64,000 nucleotides of DNA from Jatrophihabitans_A lederbergiae. GTDB lineage: Bacteria > Actinomycetota > Actinomycetes > Mycobacteriales > Jatrophihabitantaceae. The DNA lies in contig NZ_JAVREH010000003.1 in NCBI RefSeq assembly GCF_031845305.1, forward strand, positions 1-64,000, in the 5' to 3' direction. The notes beneath the pieces were generated by a model. That model saw only the letters and a program-made list of their open reading frames with translations, ran no database searches and had not been told where the DNA came from. Each line of letters opens with the position of its first letter. Position 1 is the stretch's first letter. Shown here piece by piece: positions 8,049-17,731 of the stretch. A program made the translations under genes and the position numbers.

Positions 8049-10028
8049 TTGACGTTCCCGCTCCAGCGCACGTTCCCGACCCGAAGCCACCCGCGCGTCC
8101 GCAGAGCCGTCGCGGTCGGGGCGGTCGTGCTCTCGTGCGCCGCCATCACGCTGGTGGTCCACCCGGCACCGGCGATGGCATGGCCCAGCAGCACCGTCCA
8201 GCTCACCGGCCACGGCTACGGGCACGGCCGCGGCATGGGGCAGTACGGCGCGTACGGCTATGCCACCGAATACGGCTGGAGGTACTCCCAGATCCTCGGG
8301 CACTACTACGGCGGGACGAGGCTGGCCACCAAGAACTACGGCCCTCTCAGCGTGGACCTCTCGGCATGGGACGGGGCCGGCTCGGTCACCGTCACCTCGG
8401 GCAGCGCGTTCACCACGGGTGGCGTCAAGGTGGCCGCCGGGGGCGCGGCCCGGCTCAGCCTGTCTGGTGGCAAGTACCAGCTGGTGACGAGCGCGGGTTG
8501 CGGCAAGACCTGGTCGGCCGTCAAGAGCGTGACCGCCGGGGCGATCGCGTCCACGGTGGCCGCGCCCGCCTCGCTGTCGCAGATGCTCACCATCTGCTCC
8601 TCGGACGGCACGAAGCGCAGCTACCGCGGTTCGCTGTCGCTGATCTCGGGCAACGGCCTGAACCGGGTGGTGAACCTGCTGGCGATGGAGGACTACCTGC
8701 GCGGCGTGGTACCCCGGGAGTCGCCGGCGTCCTGGGGTGACAGCGCGGGGGGTAGGGGAATCGCGGCGCTGCAGTCCCAGGCGGTGGCCGCCCGGTCCTA
8801 CGCCTCGGTGCAGAACCGCTACGGCTGGGCCAAGATCTGTGACTCGCAGAGCTGCCAGGTGTACGGCGGCGCCGGCCTGAACGGCTCGTCCGTCGAGGAC
8901 AGCCGGACCAACACCGCCGTCAGCACGACCGCCGGCAAGGTGCTGGTGAACGGCTCGGGCGGCATCATCTCGGCCGAGTACAGCTCGTCCACCGGCGGCT
9001 GGACCGCCGGCGGCAACTTCCCGGCCGTGCAGGACCTCGGCGATGACGCCTCGCCCAACCACGACTGGTCGAAGTCGCTGCCTGCCAGCACCGTGGCCAG
9101 CACCTTCGGGGTCGGCACCCTGACGTCCATCACCATGACCCGCAACGGCCTCGGTGCCGGTGGCGGCCGGGTGCTGACCGCCACCGTCAAGGGGACGTCG
9201 CGCACGGTCACCGTCAGCGGCACCGACTTCCAGTACGAGCTGGGGCTGCTCTCGGACTGGTTCAGCGTTACCCAGCCTGCGGCACCGCCCACCGCGCCCA
9301 AGCCGCCGGCTCCGGCCGGCACGCCGACGCTCTACTACACGAACTCGCTCACCGCTCCCGCGACGAACATCGCCCAGGCCTTCGGCGCGCCCAAGGACGT
9401 GCCGCTGGCGTGCGATTTCAACGGCGATCGCACCAGCACCGGCGCGGTGTACCGCTCCAGCAACTCGACCTTTTACATCCGCGACTCCACCAGGCCCGGG
9501 GGCGCCCTGCGCACGGTGAAGTTGGGGGCTCCGCAGGACAAGCCGGTGTGCGGGGACTGGAACGGTGACGGCACCGACACCGTCGGCGTGTTCCGTCCCT
9601 CGACCGCCCGGTTCTACCTGCTCAACACCAATGCCCGGACGTCGGCCAGCCCCGTTCTCCAGGTGCAGCTGGGCGGCGCCGGCTACCTGGCCGTGGCCGG
9701 TGACTGGAACGGCGACCACAGGGACACCCTCGGCGTCTATGACTCCAAGCATGCGGACTTCTACCTGGTGAACTCGCTGTCGCCCGGCGCGCCCCGGCTG
9801 AAGTACCACTTCGGGATCGGGGCGGACCTGCCGGTCGCCGGCGACTGGGACGGCAACGGCTCCGACAGCTACGGCGTGCAGCAGCGGGGCAACCTGTTCG
9901 CGCTGACCAACACCCTCGGTGGCCGGACGTCGGTCTACACCCGCTTCGGCCTGGCCGGCGACCTGCCGATGGCCGGCGACTGGAACCGCGACGGCAAGGA
10001 CTCGGTCGGCGTCGGGCGGCACTACTGA
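8049..10028 (+). CDS. Secreted SpoIID/LytB-domain protein with five C-terminal GDWNGD repeats
   Basis: A 659-residue exported protein. A signal peptide (twin arginine RRAVAVGAVVLSCAAITLVV, cleavage likely after APAMA near residue 43) is followed by a SpoIID/LytB domain: GHGRGMGQYGAYGYA, VNLLAMEDYLRGVVPRE and ALQSQAVAARSYA are hallmarks. SpoIID-type domains are peptidoglycan lytic or amidase-activating factors. After a Pro-rich linker (about residues 415-430) come five repeats of about 48 residues, each with a (G/C)DWNGDG-like acidic loop, resembling calcium-binding FG-GAP/VCBS repeats of surface proteins. The TTG start has AGGTG four bases upstream. The substrate is unknown. Confidence 0.85.
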   Translation: MTFPLQRTFPTRSHPRVRRAVAVGAVVLSCAAITLVVHPAPAMAWPSSTVQLTGHGYGHGRGMGQYGAYGYATEYGWRYSQILGHYYGGTRLATKNYGPLSVDLSAWDGAGSVTVTSGSAFTTGGVKVAAGGAARLSLSGGKYQLVTSAGCGKTWSAVKSVTAGAIASTVAAPASLSQMLTICSSDGTKRSYRGSLSLISGNGLNRVVNLLAMEDYLRGVVPRESPASWGDSAGGRGIAALQSQAVAARSYASVQNRYGWAKICDSQSCQVYGGAGLNGSSVEDSRTNTAVSTTAGKVLVNGSGGIISAEYSSSTGGWTAGGNFPAVQDLGDDASPNHDWSKSLPASTVASTFGVGTLTSITMTRNGLGAGGGRVLTATVKGTSRTVTVSGTDFQYELGLLSDWFSVTQPAAPPTAPKPPAPAGTPTLYYTNSLTAPATNIAQAFGAPKDVPLACDFNGDRTSTGAVYRSSNSTFYIRDSTRPGGALRTVKLGAPQDKPVCGDWNGDGTDTVGVFRPSTARFYLLNTNARTSASPVLQVQLGGAGYLAVAGDWNGDHRDTLGVYDSKHADFYLVNSLSPGAPRLKYHFGIGADLPVAGDWDGNGSDSYGVQQRGNLFALTNTLGGRTSVYTRFGLAGDLPMAGDWNRDGKDSVGVGRHY

Positions 10029-10116
10029 GCGAGCCGGTACCCTTGCCGTGCACGCCGGTCCTCCCCGGCCGGTCGGTTCCGATTGGTTCGTGCTCCCCGC
10101 ACGTGAAAGGTCGCTC

Positions 10117-11103
<987 letters not shown>

Positions 11104-11108
11104 GCCCG

Positions 11109-12095
11109 ATGGCCACCGCATTGGTCACCGGGGTCACCGGCCAGGACGGCGGCTACCTGGCCGAGCGGCTGGTGGCCGAGGGTTGGGACGTGCACGGTCT
11201 GGTGCAGGCGCGCGACGCCCAGGCCGGCGCGCTGAGCTCGCGGTGCCCCGAGGTCACGCTGCACGAGGGCAACCTGGCCGACACCGGATTCACCCAGTCC
11301 CTGATCGCCGAACTCGAGCCCGACGAGGTCTACAACCTGGGGGGTATCAGCTCGGTGGCGTTCTCGTGGCAGCACCCCACGCTCACCGCCGAAGTCACCG
11401 GCGTGGGCGCGGTCGGCATTCTCGAGGCCTGCTGGCTGCTGCAGAACGCGACCGGCCGGCCGGTGCGGGTGCTGCAGGCCTCCAGTGCCGAGATCTTCGG
11501 ACACCCCGCCGAGGTGCCACAGACCGAGCTGACGCCGGTGCGGCCGAGCACGCCGTACGGCGCCGCGAAGGCCTACGCCCACCAGATGACCGGCATCTAC
11601 CGCGAGCGCGGCCTGGCCGCCAGCACGGTGGTCCTCTACAACCACGAGTCACCGCGCCGGCCCGAGGCGTTCGTCACCCGCAAGATCACCGTGGCAGCCG
11701 CCCGCATCTCGGCCGGCCTGCAGGATCAGCTGGTACTCGGCAGCCTGGACGTGCGCCGGGACTGGGGCTGGGCACCGGACTACGTGGACGCGATGGTGCG
11801 CGCCGTCCGGCACACCGACCCGGACTCGCCGGAGCGCTATGCAGCCGGGAACTATGTGATTGCGACGGGGGAGTCGCACACCGTCGGGGAGTTCGTGGCA
11901 GCCGCCTTCGAGCGGGCCGGCGTCGCGGACTGGCAGCACCGGGTGGCGCTGGACCCCGCGTTCGCCCGGCCCGGCGACGCCCCGGAGCAGCGTGGGGACG
12001 CGACCAGGGCGCGCGCCACGCTCGGCTGGGCACCGACCAAGGGGTTCCACGAGATCGTCGCGGCCATGGTGGAGGCGGATCTCGCGGCGCTCTGA
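11109..12095 (+). CDS. GDP-mannose 4,6-dehydratase paralogue
   Basis: A 328-residue paralogue of the preceding gene, sharing ALVTGVTGQDGGYLAERL, QASSAEIFGHP, STPYGAAKAYAHQM, YNHESPRRPEAFVTRKI and DVRRDWGWAPDYVDAM. All catalytic positions (Ser-x-Glu, YxxxK) are kept, so it is probably active. It retains the GMD marks and does not look like a GDP-4-keto-6-deoxymannose reductase, although a changed specificity after duplication is possible. The ATG lies five bases after the stop of gmd. No dedicated reductase or epimerase for the product was recognised in the window. Confidence 0.85.
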   Translation: MATALVTGVTGQDGGYLAERLVAEGWDVHGLVQARDAQAGALSSRCPEVTLHEGNLADTGFTQSLIAELEPDEVYNLGGISSVAFSWQHPTLTAEVTGVGAVGILEACWLLQNATGRPVRVLQASSAEIFGHPAEVPQTELTPVRPSTPYGAAKAYAHQMTGIYRERGLAASTVVLYNHESPRRPEAFVTRKITVAAARISAGLQDQLVLGSLDVRRDWGWAPDYVDAMVRAVRHTDPDSPERYAAGNYVIATGESHTVGEFVAAAFERAGVADWQHRVALDPAFARPGDAPEQRGDATRARATLGWAPTKGFHEIVAAMVEADLAAL

Positions 12096-12221
12096 CGGGC
12101 GTCGCTGGTCGGCTCCGGCCAGGTTTGCTCGGTATCATGGCGGCGTCGGTAGTGCGGTGATGTGACGCTGCGCCGCAGCTGAATGCATGCTCGCAGAACA
12201 GCATGTCCATATTGTCGATGA

Positions 12222-13166
12222 ATGAGGACCATGACTGCAGCAGGTGTCAAGGCACAACCACTGGAGCGCACCGCTCCGGGGGGTAACGACTCTCCGCTGC
12301 AGCGGGTGAACGCGCCACGTACCTTCTTCCGTGGCTTCGGCGGCACCGTGCGCGAGGTGTGGCAGTACCGCGAGCTGCTGGGCAACCTGGTCCGCAAAGA
12401 GCTCAAGATCAAGTACAAGGACTCCGTCCTCGGGTTCGTGTGGAGCCTGCTACTGCCACTCGTGCAACTCGGTGTGTACTGGCTCGTCATCGGCAAGTTC
12501 CTGGGGGCCGGCGCTATCCCGGCGTACGGCGTCTACATCTTCTGCGGCCTCGCCGTCTGGACGCTGTTCTCCGAGGTCCTGAGCACCGCCACCACGTCCG
12601 TGGTCTACAACGCCGGCCTGGTCAAGAAGGTGTACTTCCCGCGCGAGCTCTTCCCGCTCGCCGCGACCGGCGCGGCACTGGTCAACTTCGGCTTCCAGCT
12701 GGTGATCCTGCTGGCGGCCGACGTGCTGGCCGGGATCTCGTCGCATCAGTGGCCCGACCTCGCCAAGCTGCCGCTGCCGCTGCTGGGCCTGCTGGTGCTG
12801 GTGGTGTGGGCATCCGCGTTCGGCATGCTGCTTGCCGCCGCGAACGTCTACCTGCGCGACGTCCAGCACCTGATCACCGTCGTGCTGATGCTGTGGTTCT
12901 GGGTGACCCCGATCATCTACAACGTCAGCCGGGTAGGGCGCACGCTGCCGCGGCCGCTGTACCAGGCGTACCTGATGAATCCGATGGCCCCGGTGGTGTT
13001 CAGCTTCCAGAAGTTCTTCTGGCCGCAGGGGCAGGGCACCGAGTTCGAGTTCGACGGCAACGTCTATGGCCGGCTCGGCCTGCTGCTGGTCATCGGCCTG
13101 GCCTTCTTCTGGCTCGCCCAGCGCGTGTTCGCGAAGGCCCAGGGCAACTTCGCGCAGGAGCTCTGA
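12222..13166 (+). CDS. ABC-2 polysaccharide exporter, permease (Wzm/TagG type)
   Basis: A 314-residue inner-membrane permease. The cytoplasmic N-terminus ends in a conserved amphipathic stretch, VWQYRELLGNLVRKELKIKYKDSVLGFVWSLL split over two motifs, which is the classic ABC-2 polysaccharide/teichoic-acid permease entry. Six hydrophobic segments follow, including VQLGVYWLVIGKFLG, LVNFGFQLVILLAADVL and TVVLMLWFWVTPIIYNV. It would flip a finished lipid-linked glycan with the ATPase encoded seven bases downstream. The start is ATG 12222 or ATG 12231; neither has an ideal ribosome site. Confidence 0.9.
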   Translation: MRTMTAAGVKAQPLERTAPGGNDSPLQRVNAPRTFFRGFGGTVREVWQYRELLGNLVRKELKIKYKDSVLGFVWSLLLPLVQLGVYWLVIGKFLGAGAIPAYGVYIFCGLAVWTLFSEVLSTATTSVVYNAGLVKKVYFPRELFPLAATGAALVNFGFQLVILLAADVLAGISSHQWPDLAKLPLPLLGLLVLVVWASAFGMLLAAANVYLRDVQHLITVVLMLWFWVTPIIYNVSRVGRTLPRPLYQAYLMNPMAPVVFSFQKFFWPQGQGTEFEFDGNVYGRLGLLLVIGLAFFWLAQRVFAKAQGNFAQEL

Positions 13167-13173
13167 TCCGGCG

Positions 13174-14343
13174 GTGAGCGCTCCCGTCATCCGGATCGCC
13201 GATGTCTCGAAGAAGTTCGTCATCCGCAAGGACAAGTCGCTCAAGGAGCGCCTGGTCAACGCCCGCCGCAGTCGCGCCAACGCCGAGGAGTTCTGGGCGC
13301 TGCGCGATATCAACATCGAGGTCCACCCGGGCCACACCCTGGGCCTGATCGGCGGCAACGGCTCCGGCAAGAGCACGCTGCTCAAGATCATCGGTGGCAT
13401 CCTCACGCCCACCAGCGGCTATGTCGAGCGGCGGGGCCGGCTGGCGGCGCTGCTGGAGCTGGGGGCGGGCTTCCACGGCGACCTGACCGGGCGCGAGAAC
13501 GTCTACCTCAATGCCTCGATCCTGGGGCTGACCCGAGCCCAGACGGACCTGTACTTCGACTCCATCGTCGATTTCTCGGGCATCGAGCAGTTCATCGACA
13601 CCCAGGTGAAGTTCTACTCCTCGGGCATGTACGTCCGGCTGGCCTTCGCCGTCGCCATCCACGTCGACCCGGAGATCCTGCTGGTGGACGAGGTGCTGGC
13701 TGTGGGCGACGAGCCGTTCCAGCGCAAGTGCCTGGACCGCATCAAGCAGTTCCAGGGCGACGGACGGACAATCATCCTGGTCACGCACAGCCTGGAGCAG
13801 GTTCGCCAGATGTGTGACCGGGTGGTGCTGCTGGAGTCCGGCTCGCTGATCGTGGACGGCTCGCCCGGTGAGGCGGTCCGGCACTTCCGCGAGGCCAACG
13901 CCGAAGAGGATCACGTCGAGCAGGAGTCCCACGACCACCTGATCACCATCTCGAAGGTCCGTACGGTCGACAGCTCCGGCAAATCGGCCAACCACTATGA
14001 CGTCGGCGATACCCTCGGCGTCGAGTTCGAGCTGGCCGCCGAGACCCTGGTGGACGACTGGGCCTTCGGCATCGCGCTCACCGACGCGTCCGGCCTGCTG
14101 ATCTACGGCACCAATACCGTGCTGCAGAACCTCGAGGTGGGGACGCTGCGGGGCACTCGCACCGTGCGGTTCCGCTTCGACCAGCTGCCGGTGTCAGAGG
14201 GCCAGTATTTCGTGACGGTGGCGGTGCACCCGAAGATGGGCCGCGACTACCACCGCATCGACAGGGCGACCTCGTTCCAGGTCGCCAACACCTCGACCGA
14301 CCCAGGAGTGCTTGCACTCAGCCCGAAGATCGAGATCGAATGA
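13174..14343 (+). CDS. ABC polysaccharide exporter, ATPase with C-terminal Wzt-type domain
   Basis: A 389-residue ATPase of the Wzt/TagH class. Walker A GGNGSGKST lies at residues 60-68, the signature is YSSGMYVRLAF (about 148), Walker B is ILLVDE (about 169-174) and the switch histidine is in LVTHSLEQ. Plain TagH-like ATPases stop near residue 250. This one continues about 135 residues (ISKVRTVDSSGKSANHYDVGD to the end), with a beta-rich pattern like the carbohydrate-binding C-terminal domain of E. coli Wzt, which recognises the modified non-reducing end of the glycan. GTG 13174 is chosen because homologues begin here. Confidence 0.9.
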   Translation: MSAPVIRIADVSKKFVIRKDKSLKERLVNARRSRANAEEFWALRDINIEVHPGHTLGLIGGNGSGKSTLLKIIGGILTPTSGYVERRGRLAALLELGAGFHGDLTGRENVYLNASILGLTRAQTDLYFDSIVDFSGIEQFIDTQVKFYSSGMYVRLAFAVAIHVDPEILLVDEVLAVGDEPFQRKCLDRIKQFQGDGRTIILVTHSLEQVRQMCDRVVLLESGSLIVDGSPGEAVRHFREANAEEDHVEQESHDHLITISKVRTVDSSGKSANHYDVGDTLGVEFELAAETLVDDWAFGIALTDASGLLIYGTNTVLQNLEVGTLRGTRTVRFRFDQLPVSEGQYFVTVAVHPKMGRDYHRIDRATSFQVANTSTDPGVLALSPKIEIE

Positions 14344-14407
14344 GCCGCCGATCTGCCCGCCCTGAGCCGTGCCGTCTCGACGGCGTTGACCGAAGGAACC
14401 GCGCGTA

Positions 14408-16639
14408 ATGAGCCTGTACCAAGCCCGCACCCCCGCCGAGGCCCGGAGCCTGCTCCCTGCGGGCGACCAGCCGGTGGTCATCGTGCCGGTGTTCAACTCC
14501 TACGACGACGTGGTGCGCTGCTACGAGGCGTACTTCCGCAACACGCCGGCCGACGTTCCGCTGCTCGTGGTGGACGACCGCGGCTGGGACCGCCGCCCGT
14601 TCGAGGTGCTGCGCGAGGTCTTCGCCAAGGCCGCCCCGGCGCACGACGTCGTGGTGCTGGAGCAGATCTCCAACAAGGGCTTCCTGCTCACCATGAACGA
14701 CGCCTTCGAGGCGGCCGGCCGCTCGGACATCGTGATTCTCAACAGCGATGTGATCGTCGGCCCCGAGTGGCTGAGGAGGATGCGGGAGGCGGCGTACTCG
14801 TCCTCCACCGTCGCCACCGTCACGGCGCTCACCAACCACGGCACCATCGTGTCCGTGCCACGGCGCAATGTCGCCACCGACGAGGTCCCCGGCGGCCTGT
14901 CGGTGGACGAGGCGGCCCGGCGGGTCGCGGCGGGTTCGCCCCGGCTGCGGCCCCGGATTCCCACCGCGATCGGACACTGCACGTACGTCAAGCGCACCGT
15001 CCTGGACGTGGTCGGACTGTTCGACCCGGCCTTCTCGCCCGGCTACGGCGAAGAGGTCGACTTCAGCCAGCGCGCGCTCGCCACCGGCTTCGAGCACATC
15101 GTGGCCGACGACGTCTTCGTGTTCCACAAGGGCGGGTCGAGCTTCGGGCGCTCCGCAGCGATGGAGAAGCGCAAGTTCGAGCACGAGCAGATCATCCAGA
15201 ACCGCTACCCCTACTACGGCCCGTGGGTCCGCCGAGTCGCCGCCGATGACTTCTCGCCGCTGGCGGCAGCGCTGCTCGCCGCGCGGCGGTCCCTGCAGGG
15301 CCTGGTCGTGGCGATCGACGGCATGTGCCTCGGCCCGCTACCGGCCGGTACCCAGATCGTGGTGGTCGAGACCGCCCGTGCGCTGGCCAAGCGCGCCGAC
15401 GTGCACGAGGTCATCGTGTACACCCCGGTCCAGGTTCCCGAGTACGTCTCCAACGCCTTCAGCGGACAGCCGAAGATCACCATCCGGCAGGCGCACGGGT
15501 TCACGCCCTGGGGTGGTGCCAAGGCGCACGTCGTCTACCGCCCGTACCAGGTGCGCGGCAACGACGAGGTGCAGTGGCTGCAGAGCGTGGGGGAGCGGGT
15601 GGTCGTCAACCAGCTCGACCTGATCGCCTACCACGACGCTGCCTACTTCGCCGCGGACGGTGACTGGCGGGGCTACCGGGACCTGGCCAAGATCGCTGCC
15701 TTCGCGGTCGACGGCCTGACGTACCTGAGCCACCACTCCCGCGACGCCGCCCGGGCCGAGGGACTGCTGCCCGAGGACAAGCCCAACAAGGTGATCTACT
15801 GCGGCACCGAGCACACCACCCTGGTCGCCGAGACCTCGGTGCGACCGGGCGGCCTCGACGAGTTGCAGAACGGCTTCCTGCTCTGCCTCGGCGTGTCCTA
15901 CCTGCACAAGAACCGGCTCTTCGCCCTGGCCGTCCTGGCGGAGCTGCACGAGCTCGGCTGGCGCGGTTCGCTGGTGCTGGCCGGGGCACAGCCACCCGAC
16001 GGCTCCTCACTGGCGGACGAGGCCAAGTTCCTGCTGGAGCACCCTGCGCTGGCGCCGTACGTGGTCACTCTCGGCATGGTGAGCGAGGCCGAGAAGGTCT
16101 GGCTGTACCAGAACACCGGCCTGGTGCTGTACCCGACGATCTCAGAGGGTTTCGGTCTGGTTCCCTTCGAGGCCGCCCACTACGGGGTTCCGACGCTGTC
16201 CACCCGGCAGGGCTCACTAGCCGAGGTGCTGCCCGCGGACCTTCCCACCATCGACGAGTTCGATGCCGCCGCCGTGGCCGTCACCGCGCGCACGCTGCTC
16301 GAGGAGTCCGGTGCCGGCCAGAAGGTCGTCGACCAGATCCTGGAGAAGGGGGCGGAGTTCACCTGGGACCGCGTCGCCGACGACGTGTTCGAGGTCCTGA
16401 TGGCGGTCACCGAGCGGCCCGCGTGCCGGGTCGCGGTCGTCCGCGGCGAGCTCGGCTATGCGTTCGTGTCCGAGGCGAACTTCGCCAATATGGCGCCCTC
16501 GACGTCGCGCAAGGTGCTCGATGTCGGCATCAACTGGGCCATCGCGCACCCGGCGCTGCGGGTGAAGCTGGTGCCGCCGGGTTCCAAGCGCCAGGTCGCT
16601 GTTCGCCAGGGACTCGGCCGGTTGCGGCGAGCCCTGTAA
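14408..16639 (+). CDS. Two-domain glycosyltransferase (GT2 + GT4)
   Basis: A 743-residue cytoplasmic enzyme with two catalytic modules. Residues about 20-270 form a GT-A (family 2) domain: VVIVPVFNSYDDVVRCYEA, LNSDVIVGPEWL (the DxD-like metal site) and GYGEEVDFSQRA, as in rhamnosyltransferase-like GT2 enzymes. Residues about 295-690 form a GT-B (family 4) domain with LLCLGVSYLHKNR and the donor-binding ISEGFGLVPFEAAHYG (the EX7E-type motif). It would add two successive sugars of the exported chain. It follows the ABC exporter ATPase after 64 bases, probably in the same transcript. Confidence 0.88.
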   Translation: MSLYQARTPAEARSLLPAGDQPVVIVPVFNSYDDVVRCYEAYFRNTPADVPLLVVDDRGWDRRPFEVLREVFAKAAPAHDVVVLEQISNKGFLLTMNDAFEAAGRSDIVILNSDVIVGPEWLRRMREAAYSSSTVATVTALTNHGTIVSVPRRNVATDEVPGGLSVDEAARRVAAGSPRLRPRIPTAIGHCTYVKRTVLDVVGLFDPAFSPGYGEEVDFSQRALATGFEHIVADDVFVFHKGGSSFGRSAAMEKRKFEHEQIIQNRYPYYGPWVRRVAADDFSPLAAALLAARRSLQGLVVAIDGMCLGPLPAGTQIVVVETARALAKRADVHEVIVYTPVQVPEYVSNAFSGQPKITIRQAHGFTPWGGAKAHVVYRPYQVRGNDEVQWLQSVGERVVVNQLDLIAYHDAAYFAADGDWRGYRDLAKIAAFAVDGLTYLSHHSRDAARAEGLLPEDKPNKVIYCGTEHTTLVAETSVRPGGLDELQNGFLLCLGVSYLHKNRLFALAVLAELHELGWRGSLVLAGAQPPDGSSLADEAKFLLEHPALAPYVVTLGMVSEAEKVWLYQNTGLVLYPTISEGFGLVPFEAAHYGVPTLSTRQGSLAEVLPADLPTIDEFDAAAVAVTARTLLEESGAGQKVVDQILEKGAEFTWDRVADDVFEVLMAVTERPACRVAVVRGELGYAFVSEANFANMAPSTSRKVLDVGINWAIAHPALRVKLVPPGSKRQVAVRQGLGRLRRAL

Positions 16640-16753
16640 GGCCTCCGGCTCATGGAGGGCGATTTCGGCGATCGCTGAAAACTGCCTGCCGGGCCGGATT
16701 TGCTGGCCTACCTGCGTTCGTTGGCATGATTGACATCGGTCGTTTCAGTTCTC

Positions 16754-17020
16754 GTGTGTACCGATGTGTACGACGTCTCCGACGAGGTGCTGACCGCGCT
16801 CGACGCGTGCGCCCAACGACTCGGTCTCACGCGAGGTGAGTACGTCCGACATCAGCTCATCAGCGACGAGCGGACGTCGTCGCGCCCGGTGACGGTGCGC
16901 GACCTGAGGCAGTTCGCGCAGCAGACCGTCGACCTTTGCGAGCAGCGTGCCGCGGACTGCGCCTGGCCGACTGGCTGCGTGGGGTTGCGGGACCTGGCAT
17001 CATGCTTGCACTATGTAAGC
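16754..17020 (+). pseudogene. Relic of a ribbon-helix-helix VapB-type antitoxin
   Basis: The 381-base gap between the glycosyltransferase and vapB holds an open frame without a gene of its own. From GTG 16754 or 16766 it reads VYDVSDEVLTALDACAQRL then GLTRGEYVRHQL and PVTVRDLRQFAQQTVDL. This matches the whole N-terminal half of actinobacterial VapB antitoxins (the SDEVL RHH motif followed by a VTVxDLxxF toxin-binding arm). The cognate tail and toxin are missing, and the frame runs without a stop into vapB. TTGACA at 16730 may be the -35 of its old promoter. It may be a decayed first TA pair replaced by the one downstream. Confidence 0.5.
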
Positions 17021-17023
17021 ATG
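17001..17023. promoter_or_regulatory. Operator palindrome and -10 box over the vapB start
   Basis: An imperfect 23-bp palindrome with ten-base arms, CATGCTTGCA and TGTAAGCATG (nine of ten positions pair), spans the vapB start codon (17021-17023). Inside it TATGTA (17012-17017) sits at -10 distance from the ATG, so the vapB transcript is probably leaderless and autorepressed by VapB-VapC binding here. Confidence 0.6.
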
Positions 17024-17245
17024 CCGAATGTGTTGGTCCGCGATCTGCCCGAACCGATTCACGCTGTGTTGCAGGAGCGTGCCGCAGCGCGCGGTTTGTC
17101 GTTGCAGCAGTATCTGTCCGGCGAGTTACGGCGGTTGGCGGAGCGGCCGGCGATGGACGAGGTGCTGGCTCGCATCGAACGTCGTTCGGGTGGGCGGATC
17201 GGCTTCGCCCAGGCGGTCGAGGACTTGGCTCACGAGCGGCGGTGA
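17021..17245 (+). CDS. vapB: Type II antitoxin, VapB/FitA-like
   Basis: A 74-residue antitoxin: MPNVLVRDLPEPIHAVLQER is the N-terminal ribbon-helix-helix DNA-binding motif of the FitA-like family, followed by AARGLSLQQYLSGELRRLAE and an acidic/basic toxin-binding tail ending GFAQAVEDLAHERR. It neutralises the PIN-domain toxin encoded immediately downstream (GTGA overlap) and should repress its own promoter through the palindrome overlapping its start. The same frame is open upstream into an antitoxin relic, so a longer 171-residue product is formally possible, but the operator and family length favour ATG 17021. Confidence 0.85.
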   Translation: MPNVLVRDLPEPIHAVLQERAAARGLSLQQYLSGELRRLAERPAMDEVLARIERRSGGRIGFAQAVEDLAHERR

Positions 17246-17634
17246 TCGTCCTCGATGCCTCCGTGCTGGTCAACCTGTTGGCCGATGACGGCGGCGATGG
17301 CGCACGTGCCCGGACTGCTGTCGTCGATCAGGAGTTGGCTGCGCCGGATTTGATCAACGTCGAGGTGGCGTCTGTGCTGCGTCGGCATTGGCTGGCCAAG
17401 TCGCTCTCGGTGCGTCGCTTCGCGGCCGCGCTCGACGATTTGGCCGACCTGCCCATCGAGCGGTACCCGACATTGCCGCTCATGGGTCGGGTCTACGAGC
17501 TTCGCGCGAACGTGAGCGCGTACGACGCCCCCTACGTGGCACTGGCCGAGCACCTCGGGTGCGGCCTGCTGACGGCCGATCGACGCCTCGCCGCCGCGCC
17601 CCGCACTCACTGCACGATCACGCTCGTCAGTTGA
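17242..17634 (+). CDS. vapC: PIN-domain toxin VapC (ribonuclease)
   Basis: A 130-residue PIN-domain endoribonuclease, the toxin of this pair. The four acidic metal-binding positions are all present: D5 (IVLDASVLVN), E41 (INVEVASVL), D95 (AYDAPYVALAE) and D113 (LLTADRRL), so it should be active. GTG 17242 overlaps the vapB stop as GTGA, giving translational coupling. RNA targets of VapC toxins are usually tRNAs or 23S rRNA, but the target here cannot be predicted. The pair interrupts the polysaccharide locus between the dual glycosyltransferase and the methyltransferases. Confidence 0.9.
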   Translation: MIVLDASVLVNLLADDGGDGARARTAVVDQELAAPDLINVEVASVLRRHWLAKSLSVRRFAAALDDLADLPIERYPTLPLMGRVYELRANVSAYDAPYVALAEHLGCGLLTADRRLAAAPRTHCTITLVS

Positions 17635-17731
17635 CCGCCGGGCTCGCGTCGATCAGACGCTGTCGTGAACGGACCTACCCGCGACCGTTCTTGCGATCAT
17701 GGCCTGCGCCACCGCCTCGGGAATGCGGCTG

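Noticed and set aside
12096..12221. Leader peptide before the ABC permease (short frame at 12137)
   Set aside because: The seven-residue frame has no run of regulatory codons, and no alternative stems with the downstream sequence were found.
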